A stretch of 46,031 nucleotides of DNA from Paramacrobiotus richtersi (lineage: Eukaryota > Tardigrada > Eutardigrada > Parachela > Macrobiotidae). Made by a program: the position numbers and the translations under genes. Positions 33,898 to 44,650 of this stretch are shown here, one piece after another. The notes below the pieces were generated by a model that had not been told where the DNA came from, did no database searches, and was given only the letters and a program-made list of their open reading frames with translations. Where the stretch lies: NCBI GenBank assembly GCA_034698045.1, contig JAQGAU010000067.1:1-46031 (forward strand), written 5' to 3'. How positions within the stretch are numbered: the first letter of the stretch is position 1; each line of letters starts with the position of its first letter.

Positions 33898-34860
33898 GCA
33901 CAGGAGGAAGCGTAGGTGTTTGCTGAAATCGTCCTTTTTTGCCCCCAAGGTAACCCAGGGTTTCTCAGATTATTCGACTAGCGTGGGTTGTGTCTAATCT
34001 TCACACTTCTCGGAAAGCGACGAATTGCATTGTTCTTTCCGTACCATCGGTAGCACCACCGCTCGAGGGTAAAATAAAGCGGCGATTCTGATTACTAGCT
34101 GTGCTTATGCCATGTACCTGTTGTATGCTTACACCATGATGTACCAGAAAATAATGAGCAGTTTTGCAGTTTCGCAGTATATCGGGAGCTGAAAGAGGTG
34201 GCCACCGATGTTAACACACTACAAAAAATTCACGCTGTTTATATACATAGTAAGGGTTGACATTATACTGATAGATGTTTTAACGCACTCCAGCAGCCAT
34301 ACTAAGTGAACTATTGGACAGACCTGCATGCAAACAGTACTGGCTAGCATTGGGAAGCTAAGTACCGGGTTTTCGAATCTCCAGTTTATTTTTGAATTTT
34401 CGAAATAAAAGAGTTCAGAGAAAAGTCTGACAACTGATATTGTACAAAGTTGTTTCACTGGGCGCCATTAATTAAAGGCATATCAGATCAATGTTTTTCA
34501 TCCGCTGTGGTAGAACTACCAGTAAGTAGCAAGAAAACTGCAAATCGACGAATAGTTAGCAATGCTGTTCACACCTTCCTGTTTGCTCAGTTTTCTGTGA
34601 GTTTTGCAAAATAATGCGCTGGCGCTCACATACAGATAGAACAACACGTTTGGAAAAGATATGTCATAAAACATGCAGCCTAATATTTGTAACTGTAACT
34701 TCCGGCCTCAGTATCTTGATACTTGTCGTAACTCCACAAGCTGATATCCAAGAATTGCTGGTTTTTGCTGGTTACTTTCTTGACTGAAAAAAGCATGCAG
34801 CATTTAAAAAAACGTCTTATTTAATATTTATTTCACACGCTGTAGAAATGGAAAACATAG
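33898..34860. other. Intergenic, nothing recognised
   Basis: No gene or repeat seen; short chance frames only. Confidence 0.45.
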
Positions 34861-35080
34861 AAAATTTTTTATTGCAACGACTACAAAGGGTGAAAAGTTA
34901 TTAATTTCCAAAGTTATCGATATGTACATAAATGTGACTCGTTTTAACATTGCGCTCTAGGGGTGATTCATGAGGACAGATTACGATCTATGGATCACCC
35001 ATAGACCGCAATGTTAAAACAAGTCGCATATTGTAAATCTTTAACTTTTCAGACTTCGTAGTTGCAATGAAAAATTTTTT
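34861..35080. mobile_element. Foldback (MITE-like) element of about 220 bp
   Basis: Nearly the whole segment is an imperfect inverted repeat. The left arm aaaattttttattgcaacga...gactcgttttaacattgcg pairs with the right arm cgcaatgttaaaacaagtcg...gttgcaatgaaaaatttttt, leaving a small apex around tgattcatgaggacagat. No coding capacity. No clear target duplication was found. The element lies between the divergent short secreted-protein genes. Confidence 0.82.
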
Positions 35081-35542
35081 GTGTACTCCTTTCATTTATG
35101 AGAATTTATTGAGGTAGCTCGCATTCTTGTGCGAATATATCCCGAGGAATAGCCTACTTGCTAGTAGTTACCTCTACAGTACATATTTACGTTTGCTTGA
35201 TATCTTCACGCAGGTTTTCGATAGTACTTAAGATAATATGATTTTTTTAATGGTCGAAAACAGTTACTGACTAACTGCACCATGCCATGATTTCATTATT
35301 TCATGCATTCTGGAAATAGACCCCTGACTAAAGATCTTCGGTCCGAAAAAAATGATAAGAATAGCTGACAGGTCACGAATCGTATGCCATTTGAATGTGC
35401 GTGGCTGTTCGGTGAAATACTTTTGTCAAATGCTGAAGTTGTGCAAACCGGTTGAATCATTTTCAGTCTTTTAGTACTCGCACTGCACCAGCAACCAGCA
35501 ACCAGGATATTCCTCGCGGATAAAAAATTGGTAAAATATCAG
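35081..35542. other. 5' flank of the next gene
   Basis: No gene. A short direct repeat (accagcaaccagcaacca) lies at about 35487-35505. Confidence 0.45.
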
Positions 35543-35550
35543 TATAAAAA
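35543..35550 (+). promoter_or_regulatory. TATA box of the short secreted protein
   Basis: TATAAAAA in agtataaaaagc, about 90 bases before the start codon; a start site near 35571 (cagacatta) would fit. Confidence 0.7.
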
Positions 35551-35634
35551 GCAAGTCAAAAGTTGGTGTGCAGACATTAGTGATACATACTTTCTCCTTC
35601 TGCAACTTTTCTTCGCTTTACGTTAAGCACGATC

Positions 35635-35910
35635 ATGACAGGATTCTTCTACATCACAGCGATGTTAGCCATCGCCGCGGCCGTATGTGCCAATCCTGAC
35701 AGTCATGATACCGATGACTCGCCAGCTGCCGCTCAACCACAACAGCTAAAGGTTCTCGAGCGCGTACCATTTAAGGCAGCAATCGGTACGACTATGCCGA
35801 ACGGGACTGCTGCTGCCGGCAAACCGATAAAACAAACACGCGTATTTTGTGATCCGGGGCCGCGAAACTGCAACCCTTTTATGTGCACCTGTGGTTATGG
35901 AGGCTACTAA
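35635..35910 (+). CDS. Short secreted protein with cysteine/glycine tail
   Basis: Single-exon frame of 91 residues: signal peptide (MTGFFYITAMLAIAAAVCA), acidic and Ala/Gln-rich linker, then MPNGTAAAGKPIKQTRVF and a cysteine-rich C-terminus with four Cys (VFCDPGPRNCNPFMCTCGYG). Paralogue of 33497-33817 by leader, linker composition and central NGTA...R.F motif, with a wholly different tail. Four cysteines could form two disulphides. A small extracellular effector, defence peptide or structural peptide is possible; nothing in the sequence decides. Confidence 0.75.
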   Translation: MTGFFYITAMLAIAAAVCANPDSHDTDDSPAAAQPQQLKVLERVPFKAAIGTTMPNGTAAAGKPIKQTRVFCDPGPRNCNPFMCTCGYGGY

Positions 35911-37386
35911 CATGTCCCGCTTGTTGCATGTGATGCGCTCGCTTGGGACGCAAGTCAGCAATTTAGCATCCGCTTCTCCTTATGAATACAAATCGTGTGT
36001 GGTGGTCTGGTTGTAAAAACTCGTAATTTTAAAACGTATAAACGTTTTGGTGCGTGTGATGATGTGTCTGTTCATTTTTCCGATGCGGAACATAATTGGT
36101 GTATCGTACCCAGAGTACACTGCAAAACAGGTCAAAAGGTGTAAGTCGTCTGTGTGACAACGTTCCATTTATTAATTTTGTCCAGAATCTGGCCACTCGC
36201 CACTCGCCAGTGAAAGAGCCAGTCCAAAATCAGTTGATGCATAACAATGAGAGAGCACAGCGGCAGACTGCTGTCGGCAGGTAAAAAATTTCCTCGCGAT
36301 GGCGCCGACTATCTGCCATATATCCATTCGCGTTTTGCCAAAATTTTTAAAAAATAGCCCAGACAAACGTCACGCATACAATCGATATACAATCAGTGCG
36401 GGCATTTTCAGCCTTTTCGTGGCACATCTTGTCACAGTGGTTACAGTGCCTGGAACGAACTATTAGCTCACTTCCAGCTGACACGTGACGTGCAACTGAC
36501 GTCGCACGTGGATACCAGTTCTGCATCAATTAACTACCAGTAGCTCGACTGTCGGGCTATCGAAATGGTCACACGTTACAGCTGTCAGATTCGCATCATG
36601 TTGCAACTAAGGTATATAGAGTACATGCGTGATTACCGGAACCCATTACCGGGCAGCACCAGCTGATGGTGCACCATTACCAACCGATCAAGTAAAAAGG
36701 AAGTGTCTCGCTTAATAAGGTGACGGATTACGAGGAACATCCAAAGATAAACAGAAAGCACAGAGGACATCCTGATTGTTTCTGAAAAAGGTAAAACATT
36801 GATCATCCACTTCAGTTGCTTGCTAACTCCATCTCGGTGTTGCTGACTGTGAATCGGACTTCGATTCTATCGTGGATTATTAATTAATTTTGGAAATATC
36901 ACGAACCATGGAAAAGCTTTCAAAAACAAACAGCGGGAACGTCTGTTGTTTTTGCTTATATGGCACCGCTTGCACTGTTCCACAGGAGTGGTTCACGCCA
37001 GTGTGATGCCATTATTGCAATAACATAGTTCGTAAACTGAAGAGGACAAGTTTTGAATGTATGTACATGTGGTCATAACACAGAAGAATGAATAACAGCT
37101 ACAATACATATTGGTCAGCAAACGTACTCACACGTATGGTGCCGGTCCGGCAAGTGAAAGAGCAAAACATAGAAATTCCGGTAGTCTTAGCTAGCAAATG
37201 CTTATCGGTAACAATGCAGAAACTATTTACTACAATTGTGAAATCACCCAGATGCTGTCAACAGTCTTTGCAGTAAGTAGTACAGATAACAAGCGAATTT
37301 AAAAACATAGTCATGGGCTGCGCGTGGTACTGCACCCAGAAAAATTTCCTGATGTAGAGACTTATGCATTTTCTTTTTGGTCAGTT
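35911..37386. other. Intergenic; possible faint MYND relic; start of duplicated GPCR unit
   Basis: On the minus strand at about 36410-36450, tcttgtcacagtggttacag...ctggaac resembles SMYD exon 1 (residues HCNHCDKMCHE against HRYCDKKCQ), a weak match. From about 37308 (catagtcatgggctgcgc...ctgatgtaga) the sequence matches the 3' flank of GPCR copy 3 (41795-41850). Otherwise nothing recognised. Confidence 0.35.
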
Positions 37387-37849
37387 CTACGCGCGAGATA
37401 ATTTCTCGCGCATAGCTAATCGGCTACGCGCGAGAGACCTCGCGCGTTGTGAAAACGTAATACAATGGCTACGCGCGCGAGTCTCACGCGTTGTCAAAAC
37501 GTAATACTATGGCTACGCGCAAGAAGAAACCAAGAAGAAACAAGGAAGACAAACTAGGATAAAACAAGAAGAAACCAAGAGAAACTAAGAGAAACTAAGA
37601 GAAACCAAGAGAAACCAAGAAAAACCAAGAAAACCCAAGAAAAACCAAGAGAACAAAGAAACTGACGGAGAAAGCAAGAATACAAACTAGAAAGTAACAT
37701 GAAGGAAGTAGGAAAGTCCAATGGAAAGCTGCCCAAAGAAGCAATCTTACAGATCTCGCGCGTAGCCATTTCGCAACAGGTTTGCTTTGCGTTCGAAATT
37801 TCTCGCGCGTAGCCGATTAACTACGCGCGGGAGCACTCTCGCGCGTAGC
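37387..37849. mobile_element. CG-rich foldback element in the 3' flank of GPCR copy 2
   Basis: Ends are inverted repeats of about 50 bases built from ctacgcgcgaga units: left ctacgcgcgagataatttct...taatcggctacgcgcgaga; right, read in reverse, gctacgcgcgagagtgctcc...taatcggctacgcgcgaga. More copies of the unit lie inside, and the centre is a purine-rich simple repeat. The 3' flanks of GPCR copies 1 and 3 lack the segment and are otherwise alignable, so it is an insertion. No coding capacity and no certain target duplication. Confidence 0.8.
37521..37720. repeat. Purine-rich AGAAACCA(A)G simple repeat
   Basis: Irregular tandem units of about 10 bases (agaaaccaag, agaaactaag) inside the CG-rich foldback element; nearly all purine on the plus strand with regular C/T interruptions. 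Confidence 0.8.
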
Positions 37850-37863
37850 CACTTCGTTTCTTT

Positions 37864-39051
37864 TTACTTCTTTAAAAATCTGCTACATAAGCGCTTGAGA
37901 TCCGTTATTAAATAAGTCGATAATATGGGATCCAGAATAGCCTGCGCTGTCCACAAACGATTCAAGCTCTCATTCAGGTCGGAGGGCACGGTAAAGTCCA
38001 TAATGTCCAACAGTTGGTTTACTTCATGAGGTGTCCATGTGATAATAAGACTGCATGTTAAGGATGTTAGGATGAAAAATGTTCGCTTGCTTTGCTGGGT
38101 ACTATTTTGTCGGCGATGGGTGGGCGGATCGTTTACTGGTCCAGCTTCGTCAGCGAGCTGTAAAATGATATCTCAAGTAATACCACGGCAGGTTTCGAGG
38201 CATCGTTAACGAAATTCACATGAAAAAAACATTATCTTATACGGCATTCGGTTGGATTGACAAGACAGTCTCACCTTTCCTGGTATTACTGAAGAGTTCC
38301 GTTTCATGGTGGACGCCATGTCCAGTTGCGTTCCCTCAGCATGCCTCACCTTCGACTGGGACCGAAGCTTGGCAACTATACAAATGTACGAAATCGCCAC
38401 AAAGGTGATCGGTGCCAAAAAGAGAAAACTTTGCACTGTCATAGCCCAAGGCTTCTGGGCATTAGTGTTCAGTTCGCACGTTGACTCCTCCGCCGAATCC
38501 CGGTAAAACAGTGAGTCCATGATAACCCCGGGCAGAATCCAGATGTGGACGTAAATAATAACTCCGCAACACAGCACCAGTGCTAATGTTAACGAGTGTT
38601 TTCGTCTATAACTGTAGGGGAAAACGACAGCCCACAATCGGTTAAGCGTGATTAATACGTGGGCGTGCATGGCCCAAGCGGTTACTGCGTACTTGCAGTA
38701 GATGTACAAGTCGCACATGGCCCAGCTCAATACCCAACGGTCGCAGGATAGTTCATACAAAAGTTCAAGCGGATTTTCTAATATGGCAAAAGAGAGGTTT
38801 GCTAAAAGTAAGTTTCCGATGTAGATTTTAAAGGATGTATTGATGCTTTGATCTGGCCGAAGGAGGCTGGTTAAACCTAAAAGGTTTATGATTATAACGC
38901 AAGACATAATGGATAAGTCGGCCCAGGCCATCGGTTCTTTCCAGTTGCCAAAGTGGTTGCAAGATTCGTCCAAGAGGCTATCATCGTCCGTGTGGTTGTT
39001 GTCAGAAATATTCATTCTGGAGACTGCGCTGTAGTTTGTGTCGGCCGCCAT
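37864..39051 (-). CDS. Class A GPCR of the NRxW family (copy 2), intact, two exons
   Basis: Exons 39051-38275 and 38157-37864 join in phase 0 (AAG|GTGAGA, TTTACAG|CTC) to give 356 residues. The N-terminus is acidic with NIS and NNHT glycosylation motifs. TM2 includes IYIGNLLLANLSFAILENPL. Cys113 and Cys192 can form the extracellular disulphide. TM3 ends NRLWAVVFPYSYRR (Asn in place of Asp in DRY). TM6 after the intron has TWTP (299-302), close to CWxP, and TM7 has AILDPILSTYL (DP in place of NP, Tyr kept). Intracellular loop 3 spans the intron and is rich in Ser/Lys. This is the only undamaged member of the three-copy set. Possible starts are the ATG at 39051 or the one at residue 13. Ligand unknown. 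Confidence 0.92.
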
Positions 39052-40250
39052 ATTGTGTAAATAGAAAGCATAACTGTTCCGCGCGGAAAGCGAGTACGTT
39101 GCTCGTGCAGTTTCCTGATCTGCGTCAACTGATTTACTCCAATGCGGCGGTCCGGATAACCCAGATGGTGTGCACGAAGTTCATTATCACGATCAGCCGA
39201 TCAGTCGTGAAATCAAAGCACACAGAGCCGGTCACAGAAAATTATTCTCGTTTGGCGACAGGTGGCTTTTAACCACTACAACAGGACGATCAATAAGATG
39301 TTCCATTTTTGTACCTGTCTAATCTCAGCATCACCCACAATTCTGCCGCATGTACCGCACCCGTGTCCTATGACTGTTACAGTGTACTGCCAATTACCAG
39401 ATCCGAGCATGCGGAAGGCGCCCGGAAAAGACTAGGCGGACGCTGGCTGCCAAAAATTAGGTGGTTTACTTATGTTTCATATCTGTCTGTGCTTACGTCA
39501 CGGATTTATGTTTCATCTTCTTTTCGTAAGACTTGTCATTTTATCGAACCACAGTTCAAAGTAGTACTACCAATAAAGATGATTTTAAACATCGCATCTT
39601 TACGGCAACGTGACTGATGGCATGCCAGACGTTGCCCGTAGTGCCCGCCTGACAGTAACGATGAATTTTCAGTATATTTTTCGACTGCGGTTTTATAGTT
39701 TTATCAAATTCGCCTTTAATGAGATCAGTGTCGGCGCAGCACAATATGGCGTTCTAAATCGCATGGGATATATATAATGCAACTTCGATCGTCAGGTCGT
39801 TAGGTTTTACCGCTGCTGCATTCATCCGCTCCGTACTCTTTGTTAAAGAGGTAATGCCCCATCAAGAAAGCCGCAGTTGGCAGTTACAAAGAAGAGAGAC
39901 AGTAGCAGGGAATTGTTTAAATTAACGAAGACCGATCACCTGCGCCTGTTCCAGATAAGCAAATGCTGAAGCCGAGCTGCATGTGCAATGTTCTGTGCCC
40001 TGCGTGGTAATTTACTAAAAATAGGCAGCATGTGCAGAAAAACTACTCTGCACTTCCGGATCAGCCGGATGAAATGGTTCGCGGTTGGATTTCAAATTTG
40101 ATATTAAGGTTAACGATTCGTTTTCAAGCTTTGAGTATTGTCTAAGTCCGGTTGCACAAATATCGACTTGGGAACTCATCAAGTTCTCTGGTGAATTTAT
40201 TACTTGAAAAGCGATACACTGTTTGAACAACATCGTTAGTCAGTCGTTTC
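39052..40250. repeat. 5' part of duplicated GPCR unit (partner 43095-44650)
   Basis: Non-coding. Ordered matches to the 5' flank of GPCR copy 3: gttgacgca, gccaattac..gatccgag, ggccggaaaagac, cagtaacgatgaattttcag, gaccgatcac, gcagcatgtgcagaa, cactctgcacttccggat, cgcggttg. The partner carries an extra inserted element at 43875-44292. Confidence 0.8.
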
Positions 40251-41639
40251 CAAAACAAAACAAAAATTATAACAAATAAAGTTAATCTAAACGTGTCTCT
40301 CCATCCACGGTTCCGAGGACAGAAGCCGCATTTCTGAGTTGAAATTTCCAGAGGGAGCAGCCTCGTAGGTACTCATGAGATCGCCGTTCGCCCGTATTTT
40401 CCTTGAGACGGTTTGCTGTTTCCTTAATCAGAAAAATAGCCGCTGGTACCCACGCACCGAACGTTTCGAAGCCAAGCGGTTCAAATTAAATAGGTACCCA
40501 CCTTTCAGATAGGAGGGTAACCGGCGTTTCTTCTTTTCTACTTGTTCGGCGGCCGAAGCAGGAGTCATTGCAGTAGTTTGGGCATTGTTGACACAAGTTA
40601 CATCCCACCCAAGACATAGGCCTCGCGTCCATGCGAAGGAACTGTAACCGTCAGGACGTTGTTTGGATGCATGTTAATGTTTCACTGGGCTCGAGCAAAG
40701 AAGGTGAAACCAGTTCTATATCTACACTAACAGGACAGATCCCAATGTAAATTATTCACGGGCAAATGTATCAGGGCGACGTGGATTTGTCGCGCCTGGA
40801 TGAATTCCGCCGAGTTATTAATGTGTGTGTGCTGAGTGAGTGATGCGAACGACCCTTGGCCATGGCGATCTTTAGTATGTTTCCTCTTCGGTGTTGTAAA
40901 GGTTAGCAGTTAATGTTTTGTTTTACGTCTACAGAGCACAAAGGAAATATACCTTATCGAGGCCTGTAGACGATGCAGAATACTGTCTCATAAATTATAA
41001 ATAACTACAATGCATTTGCTGGATCATACTGCGCATATGCTAACTGATAGATCATCGCGAGATCATAACAATACGACCGATCGAATCAGCACACACATTC
41101 CTCACAAACACATTTGATGGCTAAGTGACTTTCTGAATGGTATGATTTGTTTTCGGGCACTTTTTTCCGCTGAAATGTAATAGGCAATTGTCGAATGTCA
41201 TTTATGAATTTGTCTGTATTCTTGTGCAGTCATTACAAATTACAATAGTTAGCTTCACCATAAGATTATTATAAAAAGATTATTCTTGTGCATCTCCAGT
41301 CCTTCAAATACACGATAGACCAGTTTCCTGCAGTGTGATACTTATTCGTGCTTTATCGCTCAGAAAAGTGATAATGACAGCGACAACGTGAGAACAATCG
41401 GAAATGTACACAATTTCCGGGGGAGCGATAAAGAATGTAATCAAGGTCTCGATCAGAAAGAATACTGTATCGTCAAGTCTACGGCATGGTCAGGCGCTTT
41501 TGTATTTACTGTCCAACATGCACTGCAGTGACTGCACAATACTTCACTCTGGTTTTGGTTTGTTTTATGTGTTCTCTGTTTTCGATTTCGGTGTGAATGT
41601 TGTATTTGTACAGTTGTACGATAATGTTGTTATAGTTAG
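40251..41639. other. Spacer between the duplicated GPCR units
   Basis: No gene recognised. An open frame at 41404-41694 has no family features. Confidence 0.45.
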
Positions 41640-41871
41640 CAACTTAGCATCGATTATAGTTAGCGAGAAACAGCTTAGCGCGGTAACAGTGTAGCGGCTG
41701 TTTACTTCGTACTAATATTGTGAAATATCCAAGGCACCGTAAAAAGCCCTGACAGCAGGAACAAGCCAATTTGAAAAAGTACATATTATAGCACATAATC
41801 ATGGGCCGTGCAGTTTTGCATAGAAACACTACACACTCCCTGATGTAGAAATTAATTATGAATCTTTCTCG
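41640..41871. repeat. 3' flank of GPCR copy 3, shared with copies 1 and 2
   Basis: Matches the 3' flank of copy 1 (2552-2740, inverted) and, in the part near ctgatgtaga, copy 2. It serves as an empty site for the CG-rich element. Confidence 0.65.
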
Positions 41872-43094
41872 TTACTTCTTTAAAAATCTGCGGCAAATAC
41901 GCTTAAGATCAGTTATTAAATAAGTCGATAATAGGGGATCCAGAATAGCCTGCGCTGTCCACAAACGAGTCAAGCTTTCGCTTAGGTAGGAGGCTACCGA
42001 GACGTCCATAATAGCCAACATTTGGTCGACTTGATGAGGTGTCCATGTAATATTGAGACTGCATGTTAACGACGTCAGGATGAAAAATGTTCGCCTGTTT
42101 TGCTGAGTACTCTTTTCTCGGTGACGGCTGTTCGGATCGTTAACTTGCTCAGCCTCGTTAACGAGCTGTAAAATGATATCCGAATTAGCATCAGCGGCTT
42201 GTTTCGAAACATGGTCAAGAAATGTAGGTACATACAAAACCATTCTCTCATACAAAATTCGGTTGGACAGACAAGTAGGCCTCACCTTTCCCGGTACAAC
42301 TGAAGAATTCCGCTTCATAGTGAATGCCATGTCATGTGTACCCTCAGCATGTCTCACCTTCGAATGGGACCGAAGCCTGGCAACAATAAATATGTACGAA
42401 ATTGCCACAAAGGCAATCGGTGTTAAAAAGAGACAACTTTATACAGCTATTGCCCACGGCTTCTGGGCATCAGTGTTCATTTCGCACTTCAACTCCTCTG
42501 TCGAATCCCGGTAGAGGTGCGAGTCCATGACAATCCCTGGCAGAGTCCAAACGTGCGCGTAAAAAAAACTCCGCAACACAATACCAGTGCTGCTTTCAGC
42601 GAATGTTTCCGTCGATAACTGTAGGGAAAAACGACAGCCCAGAACCGGTTAAGCGTAATTAAGACGTGGGAGTGCATGGCCCAAGCAGTTATTAAGTACT
42701 TGCAGTAAATGAACAAGTCGCACATGGCCCAGCTCAACACCCAACGATCGCAGGATAGTTCGTATAAAAGGTCAAGCGGGTTGTCTAATATGGCGAAAGA
42801 TAAGTTGGCTAAAAGGAGGTTTCCGATGTAGATTCTAAAGGATGTATTAATGCTTTGATCAGGCCGAAGAAGGCTGATTAGTCCTAAAAGGTTTATGATT
42901 ATAACGCAGGACATAATGGTTAAGTCGACCCAGGCCATCGGTTCTGTCCAGTTGCCAAAGTGGTTGCAGGATTCATCCAAGAGTCTGTCGTCGTCCGTAT
43001 GGTTGTTGTCGGAAATATTCACCATGGAGACTGTATACATAGGGCTGTAGTATGCGTGGGCCGCCATATGGTTTGTGTCAAGAAGCCACATCAA
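41872..43094 (-). pseudogene. Class A GPCR of the NRxW family (copy 3), one frameshift
   Basis: Nearly intact paralogue of 37864-39051. Exon 1 (43094-42286) reads through TM1-TM3 (NRFWAVVFPYSYRR) and into TM4, where a run of eight T (8 A at 42561-42568 on the plus strand) leaves the frame one base short. The other frame then continues the receptor (TM4 end, TM5, loop 3). Exon 2 (42165-41872) has TWTPHQVDQML and AILDPLLSTYLITDL. The intron (42285-42166, 120 bases, GTGAGG...TTTACAG) has no stop codon and is a multiple of three, unlike that of copy 2. The frameshift may be a real lesion or a homopolymer sequencing error; if an error, this is a functional receptor. Confidence 0.85.
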
Positions 43095-43868
43095 GAAATC
43101 ATACTGTAATTGTTCGGCTCGGAAAGCGAGCGCTTGGCTCGTTCAGCAGCACGACGTGCGTCAACAGATTACGCTTGATGCAGCAGTTGGCAAGGTATAT
43201 AAGAATGATGATGTTTGTTAAAGTTCACCACAACGATTAGCCGACCGCCGGTCGGCGACCGGTAGTAAAATCAGAGCAAAAAGAGCCGTTCCGAGAAATT
43301 TATTCCCATTCGGAGACAGGTGGCGTTTAACTAAGTAGTAAAACACTGGATGTTACGTAAACGATCACACCCGTGTCCTGTAACTGTTACTGCCAATTAC
43401 ACGATCCGAGAACGCCAAAGGCGGCCGGAAAAGACGGGACTGCCGCAACCTGCCGAAAAACCGATGACGGTTATTATTATTTTTTAACTTGTTTACGTAT
43501 GTTTCATATGATATAAAACATACGGAAGCAAGCTAAATAATAACAATACGTCAATACCCCTAAAATTTGACTGTGCTTTTGTCAGGGATTTATGTTATTC
43601 CCTTTTTGGTACACTTGCCATTTGTCAAAGAAACACAGTTTTATAGTAGGGTGACTGGAGGCATGGCATCAGTTGCCACTGGTATCCGCCGGACAGTGAC
43701 GATGAATTTTCAGTTCTGGCAGTATAATTTTCGACTGCAGGTTTATCAAATTTGCTTCACTGAGATCGATGTGGCCGTACCATATATGGTGCTACGGTAA
43801 ATCACATGCGATGGCCCGACTTCGAATTTCGATCGTCTGGTCGTTGGTTTTGACCGCTGTTGCACAGA
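43095..43868. repeat. 5' part of duplicated GPCR unit (partner 39052-39830)
   Basis: Non-coding, colinear with the 5' flank of copy 2. A tatata at 43196-43201 lies about 100 bases before the copy 3 start and could be a core promoter element. Confidence 0.7.
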
Positions 43869-43874
43869 TCTGCA
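43869..43874. repeat. Left target-site duplication (TCTGCA)
   Basis: tctgca immediately before the left terminal repeat; repeated at 44293-44298. Confidence 0.7.
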
Positions 43875-44292
43875 TATGGCGCGCGAGGCCCGTCAAAAGG
43901 TTACAACTGTTTTAAGACTACAGTTTCCTTAAAGTTCTGGGTGACGTGTTTAAAGACTACCTCTTATTCTTTAAAGAAGCCAAACGATCATTAAAAAATC
44001 CAGATTGTACAGAAAGATCTTCTCTTCACATTAAAGAACATCTTTAAAGACTAACACTATTCTTGAAAGACGTTAGTCTTTAAAGGTTGGCGTGAGTCTT
44101 TAAGGATTTGTTGCAGTCTTGAAAGACGTTCTTTGCCGTTGCATTCTGACGCTCTCTTTAGTCTTTAATAGACTAAAGAGAGTTAATTTAGGTCTTTAAA
44201 GAGCGGCAGTGTATCTTTAACCACTAACAGAGCCGATGTTAGCGAAAGTCTTTAAAGAGTTGTTTCCCTTTTCACGGGCCTCGCGCTCCATA
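43875..44292. mobile_element. TCTTTAAAGA-rich inverted-repeat element, 418 bp
   Basis: The ends are inverted repeats: left tatggcgcgcgaggcccgtc aaaagg, right (reverse complement) tatggagcgcgaggcccgtg aaaaggg. A 6-bp tctgca flanks both sides. The interior is packed with copies of agtctttaaaga/tcttgaaagacgtt in both orientations (more than ten), including a perfect local hairpin gactaaagaga around 44154-44182. No coding capacity. The corresponding 5' flank of GPCR copy 2 (about 39810-39840) runs from taccgctgctgca to ccgtactc without it, so this is an insertion after the duplication. Confidence 0.85.
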
Positions 44293-44298
44293 TCTGCA
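44293..44298. repeat. Right target-site duplication (TCTGCA)
   Basis: tctgca immediately after the right terminal repeat. Confidence 0.7.
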
Positions 44299-44650
44299 CG
44301 GTCTGTACCTTAATGAGGTAGTGCTGTCCCATTCATGAAAGCCTTACGAAGAAGAAAGGCAGTAACAGGAAGTTATTAAACAACGACCGATCACGTGCGC
44401 ATATTCCAGTTAAGCACAAATTCAGAAGCCGATCTGCCAGTGCACTGTTCTGTGTCATGCGCGGTGATTTCTAATTTCTACGTATCTAATAATAAGCAGC
44501 ATGTGCAGAACAAGACTCTGCACTTCCGGATGGACCGGAGCCGCCGGATGGAATCGTTCGCGGTTGAGTTTCAAATTTAATAGTAAGGAAAACGACCTGT
44601 TTTACAATGTCCGTTTTCATATTTTTGCGAATACAGTAGGTAAGTTCGAC
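44299..44650. repeat. Distal end of duplicated GPCR unit (partner 39840-40250)
   Basis: Matches copy 2 flank: aatgaggtagtgctg/aagaggtaatgcc, gaccgatcac, cagcatgtgcagaa, cactctgcacttccggat. Similarity fades near 44650. Confidence 0.7.

Noticed and set aside
36410..36450. MYND-like CNHCDKMC on the minus strand
   Set aside because: Only a short match to SMYD exon 1 with no neighbouring exon; kept as a remark, not a feature.
37387..37849. CG-rich segment as a CpG-island promoter
   Set aside because: It is made of inverted-repeat units, lies 3' of the receptor gene, and is absent from paralogous flanks, so an insertion explains it better.
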